NCBI GenBank assembly: GCA_027456925.1
Contig: DAIDTZ010000138.1
Location: forward strand, 1-8,341
Reading direction: 5' to 3'
Source: Nitrospirota bacterium
GTDB lineage: Bacteria; Nitrospirota; UBA9217
Length of the DNA: 8,341 nucleotides
The stretch's first letter is position 1. Every line of letters starts with the position of its first letter. Both the position numbers and the translations under genes were made by a program. The notes beneath the pieces were generated by a model, which was given only the letters and a program-made list of their open reading frames with translations, did no database searches and was not told the DNA's origin. Below are positions 1 to 6,618 of the stretch, in pieces.

Positions 1-353
1 ATTTGGCTGAGGGGGAGCGAACCAAAGAGAGTTTGAGGGAAAGGATTTCCCTCATGATTTAGGGGAGTACACGCGGGGACCAGTTCCCTCGTGAAGCGAG
101 CATGCGACCGCGTGAGATGCCCTCCTCGGTTCCAACAATTCAAAAGGCTAATCGAAAGATTAGCCTTTTGAATTTCTGCAGAGGGGGAGCAGCCTTATCC
201 AAGCAGCCCTCCGAGCCTTTCTTGGCATTGAATAGAAACGGGCGACGTGTCAAAATAAAGAATTTCGTTCCGCAAGATTTTCTCAATTCTTCCCTATTTG
301 CTGCACATTCGGTCGATATATTAGCGTGCAAGACCATCGGCGATTTTTGTCCG
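1..353. other. Intergenic stretch with no supported gene
   Basis: No convincing gene is visible in this stretch, which lies downstream of the receiver-PilZ gene. It holds a short perfect inverted repeat at 34-54 (9-bp arms, 3-base loop) and the strong hairpin at 137-174, which is listed separately. Longer open frames on both strands here have no recognisable motifs, and those near 354-490 are shadows of the receiver-PilZ coding strand. A 20-codon plus-strand frame from 3 to the TAG at 60-62 could be the tail of a convergent gene cut by the window edge, but this cannot be supported. Positions 175-353 show nothing recognisable. Confidence 0.5.
137..174. terminator. Perfect 17-bp hairpin with GAAA loop, likely bidirectional terminator
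   Basis: The arms 137-153 and 158-174 are exactly complementary and are closed by a GAAA tetraloop, a stable GNRA type. The inner half of the stem is GC-containing and the outer half is AT-rich, so read on either strand the stem ends in a T-rich run (CCTTTTGAATT). This is the usual shape of a bidirectional intrinsic terminator. It lies about 180 bases beyond the stop of the receiver-PilZ gene on the minus strand and would end the cluster's transcript. It could also stop a convergent plus-strand transcript entering from the left. The T-tract outside the stem is short, so termination strength is uncertain. Confidence 0.65.
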
Positions 354-1094
354 TCACGGCAAGCTGGATATGCCTGGCGTTGGAGCGTTTTCCGCTTCAA
401 CGAATTGAATACCTGCCCGGTAGGACTTCGTAGTGCCGGCGCACGCATGCCAGCGTACCACTCCAATGCTCCGTGCCGGCGCATTGCTTAAGCTGACAAG
501 ATCTCCCGGTTGCAGCTTGTAATCGGTAAGAATGCCTATGCCCGCTTCGCTGGCGTTAAGGATGTTGGCAGTAAAGAGAACAGACGACCTATCTATGTTC
601 GAAGAAGCCACAAAACAACAGGTAATACATTCGTACACACGTTGACGCTCCTGCTTTCTATTATCATCTGCGGTCCATTTAACGAACGACGAGTAGTCTT
701 TGATCGCGAAGTAATCACCGGGGTGCCGGGGCTTGCCCATCTTTATAACCCGGTCACTGAACTGTCGTACCTGGTCCAAATCAAAAAACTTGGAAATCAG
801 CGAGTGTGCATTCTCTCGAATGGATTTCATCATGACGCCCGTTACTTCACCCGACGTCATGACAATAATCTTGGCATTCGGCGACGAGTTCCTGATCTCC
901 TTCATGAGCTCCAGTCCGCTCATGTCGGGAAGATGAATATCAAGAAAACACAGGTCAAGATGGCTCTCATTAATCGCCTTCAATGCCGCTTTCCCGCTGA
1001 GAGCGCTTGTTACTTCCGTCTCCTCATCGTGAAAAATAGCAGTCAGCACGTAGCACATCAGATATTCGTCATCAACGACCAGAATTTTTCTCAT
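354..1094 (-). CDS. Response regulator: CheY-like receiver fused to PilZ domain
   Basis: This 246-residue cytoplasmic protein probably couples phosphorylation to c-di-GMP binding. Residues 1-120 form a receiver domain: acidic pocket D8/D9, phospho-acceptor D52 in FLDIHLPDMSG, conserved T80 and K102. The usual K-P after the last strand is K-F here (SKFFD). Residues about 145-235 form a PilZ domain with both c-di-GMP motifs, R146-xxx-R150 and N180-A-S182-E-A-G185, so ligand binding is expected. There is no DNA-binding or enzymatic output, so it probably acts through protein contacts, for example on motility, surface or secretion machinery. No histidine kinase lies in the window. The start is the ATG at the first residue of the receiver fold. 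The ribosome binding site is weak, and a 328-base gap separates the gene from the upstream cytochrome, so it may have its own promoter. The pairing with the nearby diguanylate cyclase/phosphodiesterase is inferred from proximity. Confidence 0.9.
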   Translation of the reverse strand: MRKILVVDDEYLMCYVLTAIFHDEETEVTSALSGKAALKAINESHLDLCFLDIHLPDMSGLELMKEIRNSSPNAKIIVMTSGEVTGVMMKSIRENAHSLISKFFDLDQVRQFSDRVIKMGKPRHPGDYFAIKDYSSFVKWTADDNRKQERQRVYECITCCFVASSNIDRSSVLFTANILNASEAGIGILTDYKLQPGDLVSLSNAPARSIGVVRWHACAGTTKSYRAGIQFVEAENAPTPGISSLP

Positions 1095-1422
1095 ATGAGC
1101 AGAGTGCAGTCGCCATCCTTCAGAAAGTATCCAATCCCGGACTGTTTACGTCGTAGGATCAAAGAATTCATGCGGCCTTCGGGTAGCAATATTTAGGCAG
1201 CATATCTGCAACAACGTTAAGGTAAAGCATAGGGTTGAGGACGAGGCCCCGCATAGCGACACGCAATAAATACCATGTCGCCATGAGCCAAATATCACAA
1301 TAATCGCTCAGGGCTTCGGTAAAGAGATTGCCTGCGCGTCGCTCCGCTACTCGCGCATCCCCAATAGTCCCCCTCTCCGGAAACTCCGCGAGAGGGGGGG
1401 GGCACTGCCTCATAATCAGATA
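1095..1422. other. 328-base intergenic region without a supported gene
   Basis: This gap separates the triheme cytochrome stop from the receiver-PilZ start. It contains a strong GC hairpin at 1369-1398 (listed separately) and a run of nine G at 1394-1402. An 81-codon minus-strand frame (1413-1168) runs through the hairpin and C-tract, has no ribosome binding site, and matches no family I recognise. I therefore do not call it a gene. A poor sigma70-like pair on the minus strand (TTTACC, 16 bases, TATGCT) is present, but it is too weak to annotate as a promoter. Confidence 0.5.
1369..1398. repeat. GC-rich inverted repeat (stem-loop) after the triheme cytochrome
   Basis: CCCCCTCTC (1369-1377) pairs with GAGAGGGGG (1390-1398). 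Inside it, CGG (1378-1380) pairs with CCG (1386-1388), leaving a five-base AAACT loop and one bulged C at 1389. It starts 24 bases after the cytochrome stop in the direction of transcription. Neither side carries a T-run, so it is not a standard intrinsic terminator. It could protect the 3' end of the cytochrome mRNA, or be a copy of a dispersed REP-like palindrome. Only one copy lies in this window, so the repeat interpretation is unproven. Confidence 0.55.
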
Positions 1423-1749
1423 TTACTTCTTGTGGCACTTCCCGCAATTGGTTGGATCCGTCGCACTGAAAGCCTTTGAGCCGTTGTGGCAGGCGCCGCA
1501 AAACTTGCCTTCGTTGATGGCTGTCATGGTGATGGCATCTGCGCCCTGTTTCATCTTGAATATGCTGGGATGGCACTCAGAGCACTTGAGACCTTTCCCT
1601 GCGTGCATCTGACCGTCAAATATGACTTTGCCGGGTCCGCCCTTAGCTTCGAATTCGATCTTCCTGCCGGCTGGGACCGCAAAAGCGGAAACTGCAACAG
1701 CTAACAATATGGCTAAAGCCAGAACCGATACAAGTAACCTTTTCATCAT
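1423..1749 (-). CDS. Secreted triheme c7-type cytochrome
   Basis: This 108-residue periplasmic electron carrier has three heme-attachment motifs: CSECH (56-60), CGACH (84-88) and CGKCH (102-106). The surrounding GKFCGACHNG and the spacing match the triheme c7/c3 family found in metal- and sulfur-reducing bacteria. Residues 1-24 are a Sec signal peptide (MKRLL, hydrophobic core, SAFA). Only one histidine outside the CxxCH motifs is present in the mature protein (H49), so not all three hemes can be bis-His. Methionines such as M74 are candidate ligands. A longer frame from 1842 exists, but the ATG at 1749 is chosen because AAAGGAGG lies seven bases upstream and the signal peptide begins there. 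It lies 103 bases after the c-di-GMP sensor gene, with its own dyad-rich leader, so it may be transcribed separately. Confidence 0.93.
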   Translation of the reverse strand: MMKRLLVSVLALAILLAVAVSAFAVPAGRKIEFEAKGGPGKVIFDGQMHAGKGLKCSECHPSIFKMKQGADAITMTAINEGKFCGACHNGSKAFSATDPTNCGKCHKK

Positions 1750-1756
1750 GGTTTCA

Positions 1757-1764
1757 CCTCCTTT
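1757..1764 (-). promoter_or_regulatory. Strong Shine-Dalgarno for the triheme cytochrome
   Basis: AAAGGAGG on the minus strand ends seven bases before the ATG at 1749. It is a near-perfect match to the anti-SD sequence and the strongest ribosome binding site in the window. It sets the start at the signal peptide rather than at the upstream in-frame ATGs, and suggests high expression of this small cytochrome. Confidence 0.85.
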
Positions 1765-1768
1765 CGTG

Positions 1769-1800
1769 TTGGATTTCATCCAAAATTTTTGCATGCAAAA
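1769..1800. promoter_or_regulatory. Two adjacent dyads in the triheme cytochrome leader, possible operator
   Basis: TTTTGCATGCAAAA (1787-1800) is a perfect 14-bp palindrome. Three bases away, TTGGAT-TTC-ATCCAA (1769-1783) is a 6-bp inverted repeat. Both lie between the sensor gene stop and the cytochrome ribosome binding site. The palindrome has the size and symmetry of a binding site for a dimeric regulator, while the second dyad could form a small mRNA hairpin just ahead of the Shine-Dalgarno. No known regulator's consensus is recognised, so the operator role is inference. Confidence 0.35.
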
Positions 1801-1851
1801 TAAGTCGCAGAGATGCAGGCGAAAAAAGAAACGCCTTTCCATCGGACCTGC

Positions 1852-4731
1852 TCACCGTGCATTGCCGGTATATATTTTTTTCTGCTTCATCCACTCTTCG
1901 ATCCCGTTCGAGTCCATCGGTTCGGCAAACAGGAACCCCTGGCCGTAGTGGCAATGCAGTTCTTTGACTGTTGACAATTGATGCGTCAGCTCTATGCCTT
2001 CGGCAATCACATCGAAGTTCAAGCTCTTTGCCAGAGAAATGATTGAGAGGATGACCTCATGATTCTCACTGTCGGATGAGAGCTTGTCAATGAACGTGCG
2101 GTCGATCTTGAGGGCGTTGATCGGGAAGTGGTGTAAATAGCTGAGGGAGGAATAGCCTGTGCCGAAGTCATCGATATGTATGCGGACCCCCATATCCTGA
2201 AGTCGTTTCATCGTCGCCGCCGCGGCATCAACGTCTTCCATGATCATGCTCTCCGTTATCTCGTAAACCAGCGTGTGAGGATCGAGTCCGGTTTCCTCAA
2301 GAACGTTTTTAAGTTTGCCGGCCAAATCCTGCCGCGTGAATTGTTTACTCGAAATATTTACGCTCATGTTCAGCGGGGGGGTCACAGGAAAAAGCTCCTG
2401 AAGTTTCTTGAGCTCATGACAGGCCTCTCTGAGGATCCATTCACCGATCGCGTTGATCAGTCCGTTCTCTTCTGCCAGGGGGATGAATTCCATTGGATGA
2501 ATAAGTCCCCGTGTCGCATGGTTCCACCGGACGAGGGCTTCAAAACCGACCACCCTGTGCGTTTTCAGATTGATAATGGGCTGGTAGTGAAGAACCAAGT
2601 CTTTATGATCAATGGCCCCGCGCAGATCAGACTCCAGTTGCTGCCGGTCGAGAATGGTCGCGTGCATTTTCTCATCAAAGATCGCATAGGAAGCATTTCC
2701 CCTTGCCTTTGACTGATACATGGCGATGTCCGCGTCGCGAAGGACCTGTTCCGACTGCTCGTAGTGGTCGGAGCCCAAGGCGATGCCGATGCTGACGGAG
2801 CTGAACACTTCGTGGCCCTTGACCATGACCGAGGTCGACATTTTTTCATGGATCCGCTGAGCGACATCAACGGCGTCCTTCAACTCGCTGATGTTCTCAA
2901 GGAGGACGGCAAACTCATCACCGCCCAGTCGCGCAACCGTATCGCCCGGCCTGATGCATTCGGAAAGCCTGCGGCTGACCACGATGAGGAGTTGGTCTCC
3001 GATGGCATGGCCGAGGGTATCGTTGACGATCTTGAATCGGTCGAGGTCGAGGAACAGCGCGGCATAGTGCGGTTCGACGCTCCGCTGCGAGGCGGTGATC
3101 ACGTGCTGCAACCGGTCCATGAAAAGCGCGCGGTTCGGGAGACCCGTGAGAGCGTCGTGAAAGGCGTCGTAGGCCAATTGTTCCTCGGCCTTTTTCCGGA
3201 GCGTGATGTCCGTCTGTGAACCTGCCAAGCGATAGGCGTATCCGTCGCCGGTCCGCACCGCGAGGCCGCGGGTCAGCATCCAGCGATACGTCCCGTCCTT
3301 GTGCATGATGCGGTATTCCCCCTCGAAGTGCGAGTCCCGCCTCTTCAGATGGGCCTCGATCCCCGCTTCCAGCGCGCCCCGGTCGTCGGGATGGACCCTG
3401 CCGAGCCACTCATCGGGGTTGTCGGTGATCTCTTTTTGGCTGAAACCGAGCATGGACTTCCACCGGTCGGAAAAATAAATTTTTTTACCCAGGAGGTTCC
3501 AGTCCCACAACCCATCGTTCGCGCCGCGTGCGGCCAGCGCATACCGCTCCTCGCTTTCCTTGAGCGCTTCTTCGGCTCTCTTACGATCGGTAATGTCCCT
3601 CGAATATTCGATCACGTGCGAGACGCTTCCGCCTGAATCGACGATGGGATACGTATAGACCTCCCGCCAGAGCTTGATCCCGGACGATGGATCTTCTTCT
3701 TTTTCCTTGGCGAAGGGATCTCCTGAGGCGAACGTCTTCTCGATGATGCAGTTGTTGCAGACCTCGCCGCGGTCCTGCAGCGCCTCAAAGCAGGTCTTGC
3801 CCAGGAGGTCCCCCAGTTTTTTGTTTTTCATCCTGGCATAGGCCCCGTTCGCGCGTACGATCGTGTACGTGCGATCGAAAATACAGAACGGATCGTGAAT
3901 GCTGTCGAAAATCGTGTTGAGGAAAGCTTCCGACTTGACGAGGGATTTCTCGGTCTGCTTCCGCTCGTGGATTTCCTGCTCGAGTATTTCATAACTGTCC
4001 TTTAAAGACCGGCTCATTACGTTGAAATGCTTCGCCATCTCGCCGAATTCCGTCTTGTCCTTCAAGTCGAGTGTGAACCCGAGGTCCCCCGACGCAAGCA
4101 TGCGCGTCGCGTTAACCAACTCGCCGATGGGGCCCGTAACGGCCCGCGTCAATCGTGTGGCGACAATGATGCCGAAGATGAACGTCGCCGAGACCGACAC
4201 GAGCAGGATCATCCATGCATTCTCAATCTTCTTCATCGCATCTTGAGTAATGACCTTAAGCGTGGTGCTCGCCTGTCTCGACATGCCTTCCGTGACGGTA
4301 AGGAGCTTGTTCCCGATCTCCGCCGCGTTAAGCTTCAGCACGTTCATTTCCTGCGCATTCGCCGATGCGGTAATGTAATAACTCATGGCGGTTTCGTAAG
4401 CGCCGATGAGCGACTGCATCTGTTCGAGCTTGACCGCATTCCTGGGCGCGTGATGGCATCCGGAGCACTTTTTGGCCGCTTCCTCCAGATTGGCCACGTT
4501 GTTGGTGATGGGATCGAGCCTGTGCCCCAGGTTCGTGTGGACGGTATAGAGATCGGACTGCACCGTCTGGAGCGATATTATCAGGTTTTGCCGAAGGTCT
4601 TCGATCTGGTGAAGGTTAATCAAGCGATTGAGCGTGGCGGTGGTGTTCCTGATGTAGAGCATCACCAGCGAAGCGCCTGCGGCAGACAGAAGAAACATGA
4701 AAAACAGCGATAAGAAAATCTTGCGTTTCAT
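1852..4731 (-). CDS. Membrane heme-sensor c-di-GMP enzyme: periplasmic CxxCH, HAMP, PAS-PAS, GGDEF-EAL
   Basis: This 959-residue inner-membrane protein is predicted to sense periplasmic signals and set c-di-GMP levels. The order is: TM1 (about 5-27); a largely helical periplasmic region (28-170) with one c-type heme motif CSGCHH (89-94); TM2 (about 172-192); HAMP (190-245); linker helix; PAS1 (266-383); PAS2, PAS_3-like (394-515); GGDEF (520-690); EAL (700-945). GGDEF is intact (603-607) with an RPGD I-site (594-597), so it should be an active, product-inhibited cyclase. EAL also keeps its catalytic set: E731, N792, E824, D854/D855, K875, E911 and Q931. Both activities are therefore possible, with the net direction set by the sensors. 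PAS1 carries C314, C325 and C328, a cytoplasmic cysteine cluster that may be redox- or metal-responsive. GAGG lies eight bases before the ATG. It starts 29 bp after the binding-protein gene, so the two are probably co-transcribed. Confidence 0.95.
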   Translation of the reverse strand: MKRKIFLSLFFMFLLSAAGASLVMLYIRNTTATLNRLINLHQIEDLRQNLIISLQTVQSDLYTVHTNLGHRLDPITNNVANLEEAAKKCSGCHHAPRNAVKLEQMQSLIGAYETAMSYYITASANAQEMNVLKLNAAEIGNKLLTVTEGMSRQASTTLKVITQDAMKKIENAWMILLVSVSATFIFGIIVATRLTRAVTGPIGELVNATRMLASGDLGFTLDLKDKTEFGEMAKHFNVMSRSLKDSYEILEQEIHERKQTEKSLVKSEAFLNTIFDSIHDPFCIFDRTYTIVRANGAYARMKNKKLGDLLGKTCFEALQDRGEVCNNCIIEKTFASGDPFAKEKEEDPSSGIKLWREVYTYPIVDSGGSVSHVIEYSRDITDRKRAEEALKESEERYALAARGANDGLWDWNLLGKKIYFSDRWKSMLGFSQKEITDNPDEWLGRVHPDDRGALEAGIEAHLKRRDSHFEGEYRIMHKDGTYRWMLTRGLAVRTGDGYAYRLAGSQTDITLRKKAEEQLAYDAFHDALTGLPNRALFMDRLQHVITASQRSVEPHYAALFLDLDRFKIVNDTLGHAIGDQLLIVVSRRLSECIRPGDTVARLGGDEFAVLLENISELKDAVDVAQRIHEKMSTSVMVKGHEVFSSVSIGIALGSDHYEQSEQVLRDADIAMYQSKARGNASYAIFDEKMHATILDRQQLESDLRGAIDHKDLVLHYQPIINLKTHRVVGFEALVRWNHATRGLIHPMEFIPLAEENGLINAIGEWILREACHELKKLQELFPVTPPLNMSVNISSKQFTRQDLAGKLKNVLEETGLDPHTLVYEITESMIMEDVDAAAATMKRLQDMGVRIHIDDFGTGYSSLSYLHHFPINALKIDRTFIDKLSSDSENHEVILSIISLAKSLNFDVIAEGIELTHQLSTVKELHCHYGQGFLFAEPMDSNGIEEWMKQKKIYTGNAR

Positions 4732-4760
4732 AGAAAGCGCCTCACGAGATCATGCGCAGC

Positions 4761-5657
4761 TCATTTGCTCAGATATTCATAGGGTTTGATGGCTATACCA
4801 GCCTCTTTCACCAATTGAAACACCGGCTGATAGTCCTTGGCCCTGGTTGCCACGAATCGAAGAGCGCCGAATTTTTGGAGAACGTCCTTCCCCTCCGTTT
4901 CTGAATCCATTCCCAGGAGCGCCTGTTTTAATTTCTGTTTCAAGGCGTCATCGAGGTCCTTTCGTACGCACAGCCCGTTCTCCGGCACTTGAGCAGATTT
5001 CGCGAGGATAAGCAGCTCCCGATCCACCCGTGGATTTTCCCTTCGCACGCGGTCATAGATAGTGTTTTTTGCCGCCCCGATGTCCGCATTGCGGTCCAGG
5101 ACGGCGTCTATCGCCGCGTCGTGGCTGCCGGTAAAAAAAAACTCCCCGAAAAAATGGTCCGTGTCCGTAACGCCGTTCTTCCGCAAAAAGGCCAGTGGAA
5201 AGACGTACCCCGCGGTCGTCGCCTTATCGACGTAAGCCATCTTTTTGCCCTTCATATCCTTCACGGTCCTGATCCCCCCGTCCTTTCTGACGAACAAATA
5301 GCCGCAATAGGTGGACAGGTTGTTGAGATCAACGGGACGGGCGAGAGGAACGACGCCAAGTTTCCTGATCGCAAGCGCACCGGTGAAGGAGCCGAAGAAC
5401 GCGCCATCCATTTTTTGGGTATGGAACCGATCTATGATGTTGGTGTATTTACTCAGGATGGTTATTTCGATCGTCACGCCTGTCTTTTTTGAAAGATATT
5501 CACCGAGCAGTTTGAACCGTTGCTTCTGCTTAAAAACGTTCATTTCCGGCAAAATGCCTATTAGAATTTTTTTCGGCGATGTTTGGGCATAAACGGCCCG
5601 CGGCGGGAACAATGCGACGGACAAAAAAATAAGGATGACGCCTGCGATACGTTTCAT
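4761..5657 (-). CDS. PhnD-like periplasmic substrate-binding protein
   Basis: This 298-residue exported protein belongs to the phosphate/phosphite/phosphonate-type binding family (PhnD-like, periplasmic binding fold type 2). Residues 1-24 form a signal peptide ending VYA. Family marks are ILIGILPEMN at the mature N-terminus, DGAFFGSFTGALA (84-96), KGKKMAYVDKATTAGY (136-151), GSHDAAIDAVLDRNADIGA (177-195) and VPENGLCVRKDL (224-235). No permease or ATPase gene accompanies it. Instead it sits 29 bp upstream of the heme-bearing c-di-GMP sensor, which suggests that it hands a ligand signal to that protein's periplasmic domain rather than feeding a transporter. The ligand cannot be read from sequence, since members of this family bind varied oxyanions and organic compounds. 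A 154-base gap separates it from the lipoprotein gene. A TATAGT box at 5680-5685 lies about 22 bases upstream of the ATG, without a clear -35, so an independent promoter is possible but weakly supported. Confidence 0.88.
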   Translation of the reverse strand: MKRIAGVILIFLSVALFPPRAVYAQTSPKKILIGILPEMNVFKQKQRFKLLGEYLSKKTGVTIEITILSKYTNIIDRFHTQKMDGAFFGSFTGALAIRKLGVVPLARPVDLNNLSTYCGYLFVRKDGGIRTVKDMKGKKMAYVDKATTAGYVFPLAFLRKNGVTDTDHFFGEFFFTGSHDAAIDAVLDRNADIGAAKNTIYDRVRRENPRVDRELLILAKSAQVPENGLCVRKDLDDALKQKLKQALLGMDSETEGKDVLQKFGALRFVATRAKDYQPVFQLVKEAGIAIKPYEYLSK

Positions 5658-5811
5658 AGCCCCCCAGGTGCTGCCGAATACTATATGAAATTAAACCGTT
5701 CCCTAGCCTGTTAAAACGACGCGCGAGTCATGCGCTCCTGCTGCTCCTCCAGCGAGGTCCTGGACCTGACCGCAGCCGCGGCATAAAATCACGAAGGTTC
5801 GGCCTACGCTC

Positions 5812-6471
5812 CTACGGCACCAGCTTCTGCTTGCGCAGCTCTTCCATGATCACCGCCACGTAGGCCTTGATCGTTTTCCCGCTATTTCCACTGATCCTGG
5901 TCTCGGTCGCTACCGTCCCGATCAGCTTTTCAGTGGCCACATCATAGAGGTTCGCCTCCGCCATGACGGATTTTTGCTCGGTCATATAGCTCGATGTATA
6001 GACCGCTGTATACCCGCTGGAGTAGTATCCCGGCCAGGTCCTGTAGTAAGGCGCCGGGTGGTACGCCCCCGGATACGTCGGCTGATAGGTGACTGTTCCC
6101 GGCACCTGGACCTGCTCCTCCTTCGAGCCCGTGAGCCGTGTGAGCAGCAGCGTGTCGAAGCCCTGGGTCTTGAGCTTCTCGTCCAGGGCCTCTTTTTTCA
6201 CGAGCTCATTGCCGGGAAATACCGTATAACTCGGGACGGCATCGACCCCCCCGGCCTTGAAGCGGTTGACGAACTCATCCTCGGCGATGCGCCGGTTCGT
6301 CTGATTCTTGAGGATCGCATAGACAAACACCTTGCGCAGTTTGCCCTGGTAGGACGCATCCTTCCAGACCGAAACCACCTTTGTGGTCGCGCAGGCTGCG
6401 AACAGCGCCGCCGCCATCAACAGTACAAGCAAATATACAGACGTTGCCCTCATCTTGTTCGTTGTTCTCAT
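5812..6471 (-). CDS. Predicted lipoprotein of unknown function with Tyr/Pro-rich insert
   Basis: This 219-residue protein has a signal peptide ending LFAAC, so lipidation at C27 is likely. F at -3 is a slightly unusual lipobox residue. The body resembles small DUF4136-like lipoproteins: an alpha/beta region (30-115) with KVVSVWKDASYQGKLRKVFV, and a C-terminal part (165-219) with ANLYDVATEKLIGTVATET. Between them, residues 129-162 contain ten tyrosines and several Pro/Gly, probably a flexible exposed loop. The family assignment is tentative and no enzymatic motif is visible. The start is the ATG at 6471, preceded by AAGGAG ten bases upstream; an in-frame ATG at residue 7 is a second option. 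It lies between the multiheme cytochrome and the binding protein, spaced 147 and 154 bases from them, so membership of one transcript is uncertain. Confidence 0.8.
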   Translation of the reverse strand: MRTTNKMRATSVYLLVLLMAAALFAACATTKVVSVWKDASYQGKLRKVFVYAILKNQTNRRIAEDEFVNRFKAGGVDAVPSYTVFPGNELVKKEALDEKLKTQGFDTLLLTRLTGSKEEQVQVPGTVTYQPTYPGAYHPAPYYRTWPGYYSSGYTAVYTSSYMTEQKSVMAEANLYDVATEKLIGTVATETRISGNSGKTIKAYVAVIMEELRKQKLVP

Positions 6472-6557
6472 CTTTCTTATTCTCCTTTCGAATGAGTATT
6501 CGGGCCGGTCGAAGCGACGATAAAGCCGGTTCGAAACAGCCGGTCAACATCTTTTCC

Positions 6558-6574
6558 GTGCCGTAAACCGGCAC
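6558..6574. repeat. Small hairpin between the cytochrome and lipoprotein genes
   Basis: GTGCCG (6558-6563) pairs with CGGCAC (6569-6574) around a five-base loop. On the minus strand it follows the cytochrome stop by 45 bases and is followed by GGAAAAG rather than a T-run. It could be a weak transcript 3' end or a leader structure of the lipoprotein gene. Nearby, CCGGC occurs three more times between 6500 and 6545 on the minus strand, with no known meaning. Confidence 0.3.
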
Positions 6575-6618
6575 ATCGTTCACCGTCAAGGGCGATCATG
6601 CGACTCCTTGCCGCGTGC

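Noticed and set aside
3..62. Open plus-strand frame of 19 residues ending in TAG, possibly the C-terminus of a convergent gene
   Set aside because: It is too short to recognise, the other frames close by chance, and the stretch also forms a hairpin. More upstream sequence would decide.
102..491. Plus-strand 129-residue frame across the hairpin and the end of the receiver-PilZ gene
   Set aside because: It runs antisense to a well-supported gene and through the terminator hairpin, and shows no domain features.
1168..1413. 81-residue minus-strand frame after the triheme cytochrome
   Set aside because: It has no ribosome binding site, begins in a C-tract and hairpin, and matches no known family. 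It is most likely chance.
1817..1836. AGGCG/CGCCT hairpin after the sensor gene as a terminator
   Set aside because: It has only a 5-bp stem with the T-run inside a 10-base loop instead of after the stem, so it is not a credible intrinsic terminator.
4027..4713. Plus-strand 228-residue frame opposite the sensor gene
   Set aside because: It is an antisense shadow of the sensor's HAMP and periplasmic coding region, with Arg/His-rich composition typical of reverse-frame translation.
6497..6552. TTGACC-17-TTTATC on the minus strand as a lipoprotein promoter
   Set aside because: The -35 is good, but the -10 matches only about half of the consensus, which is not enough to call.
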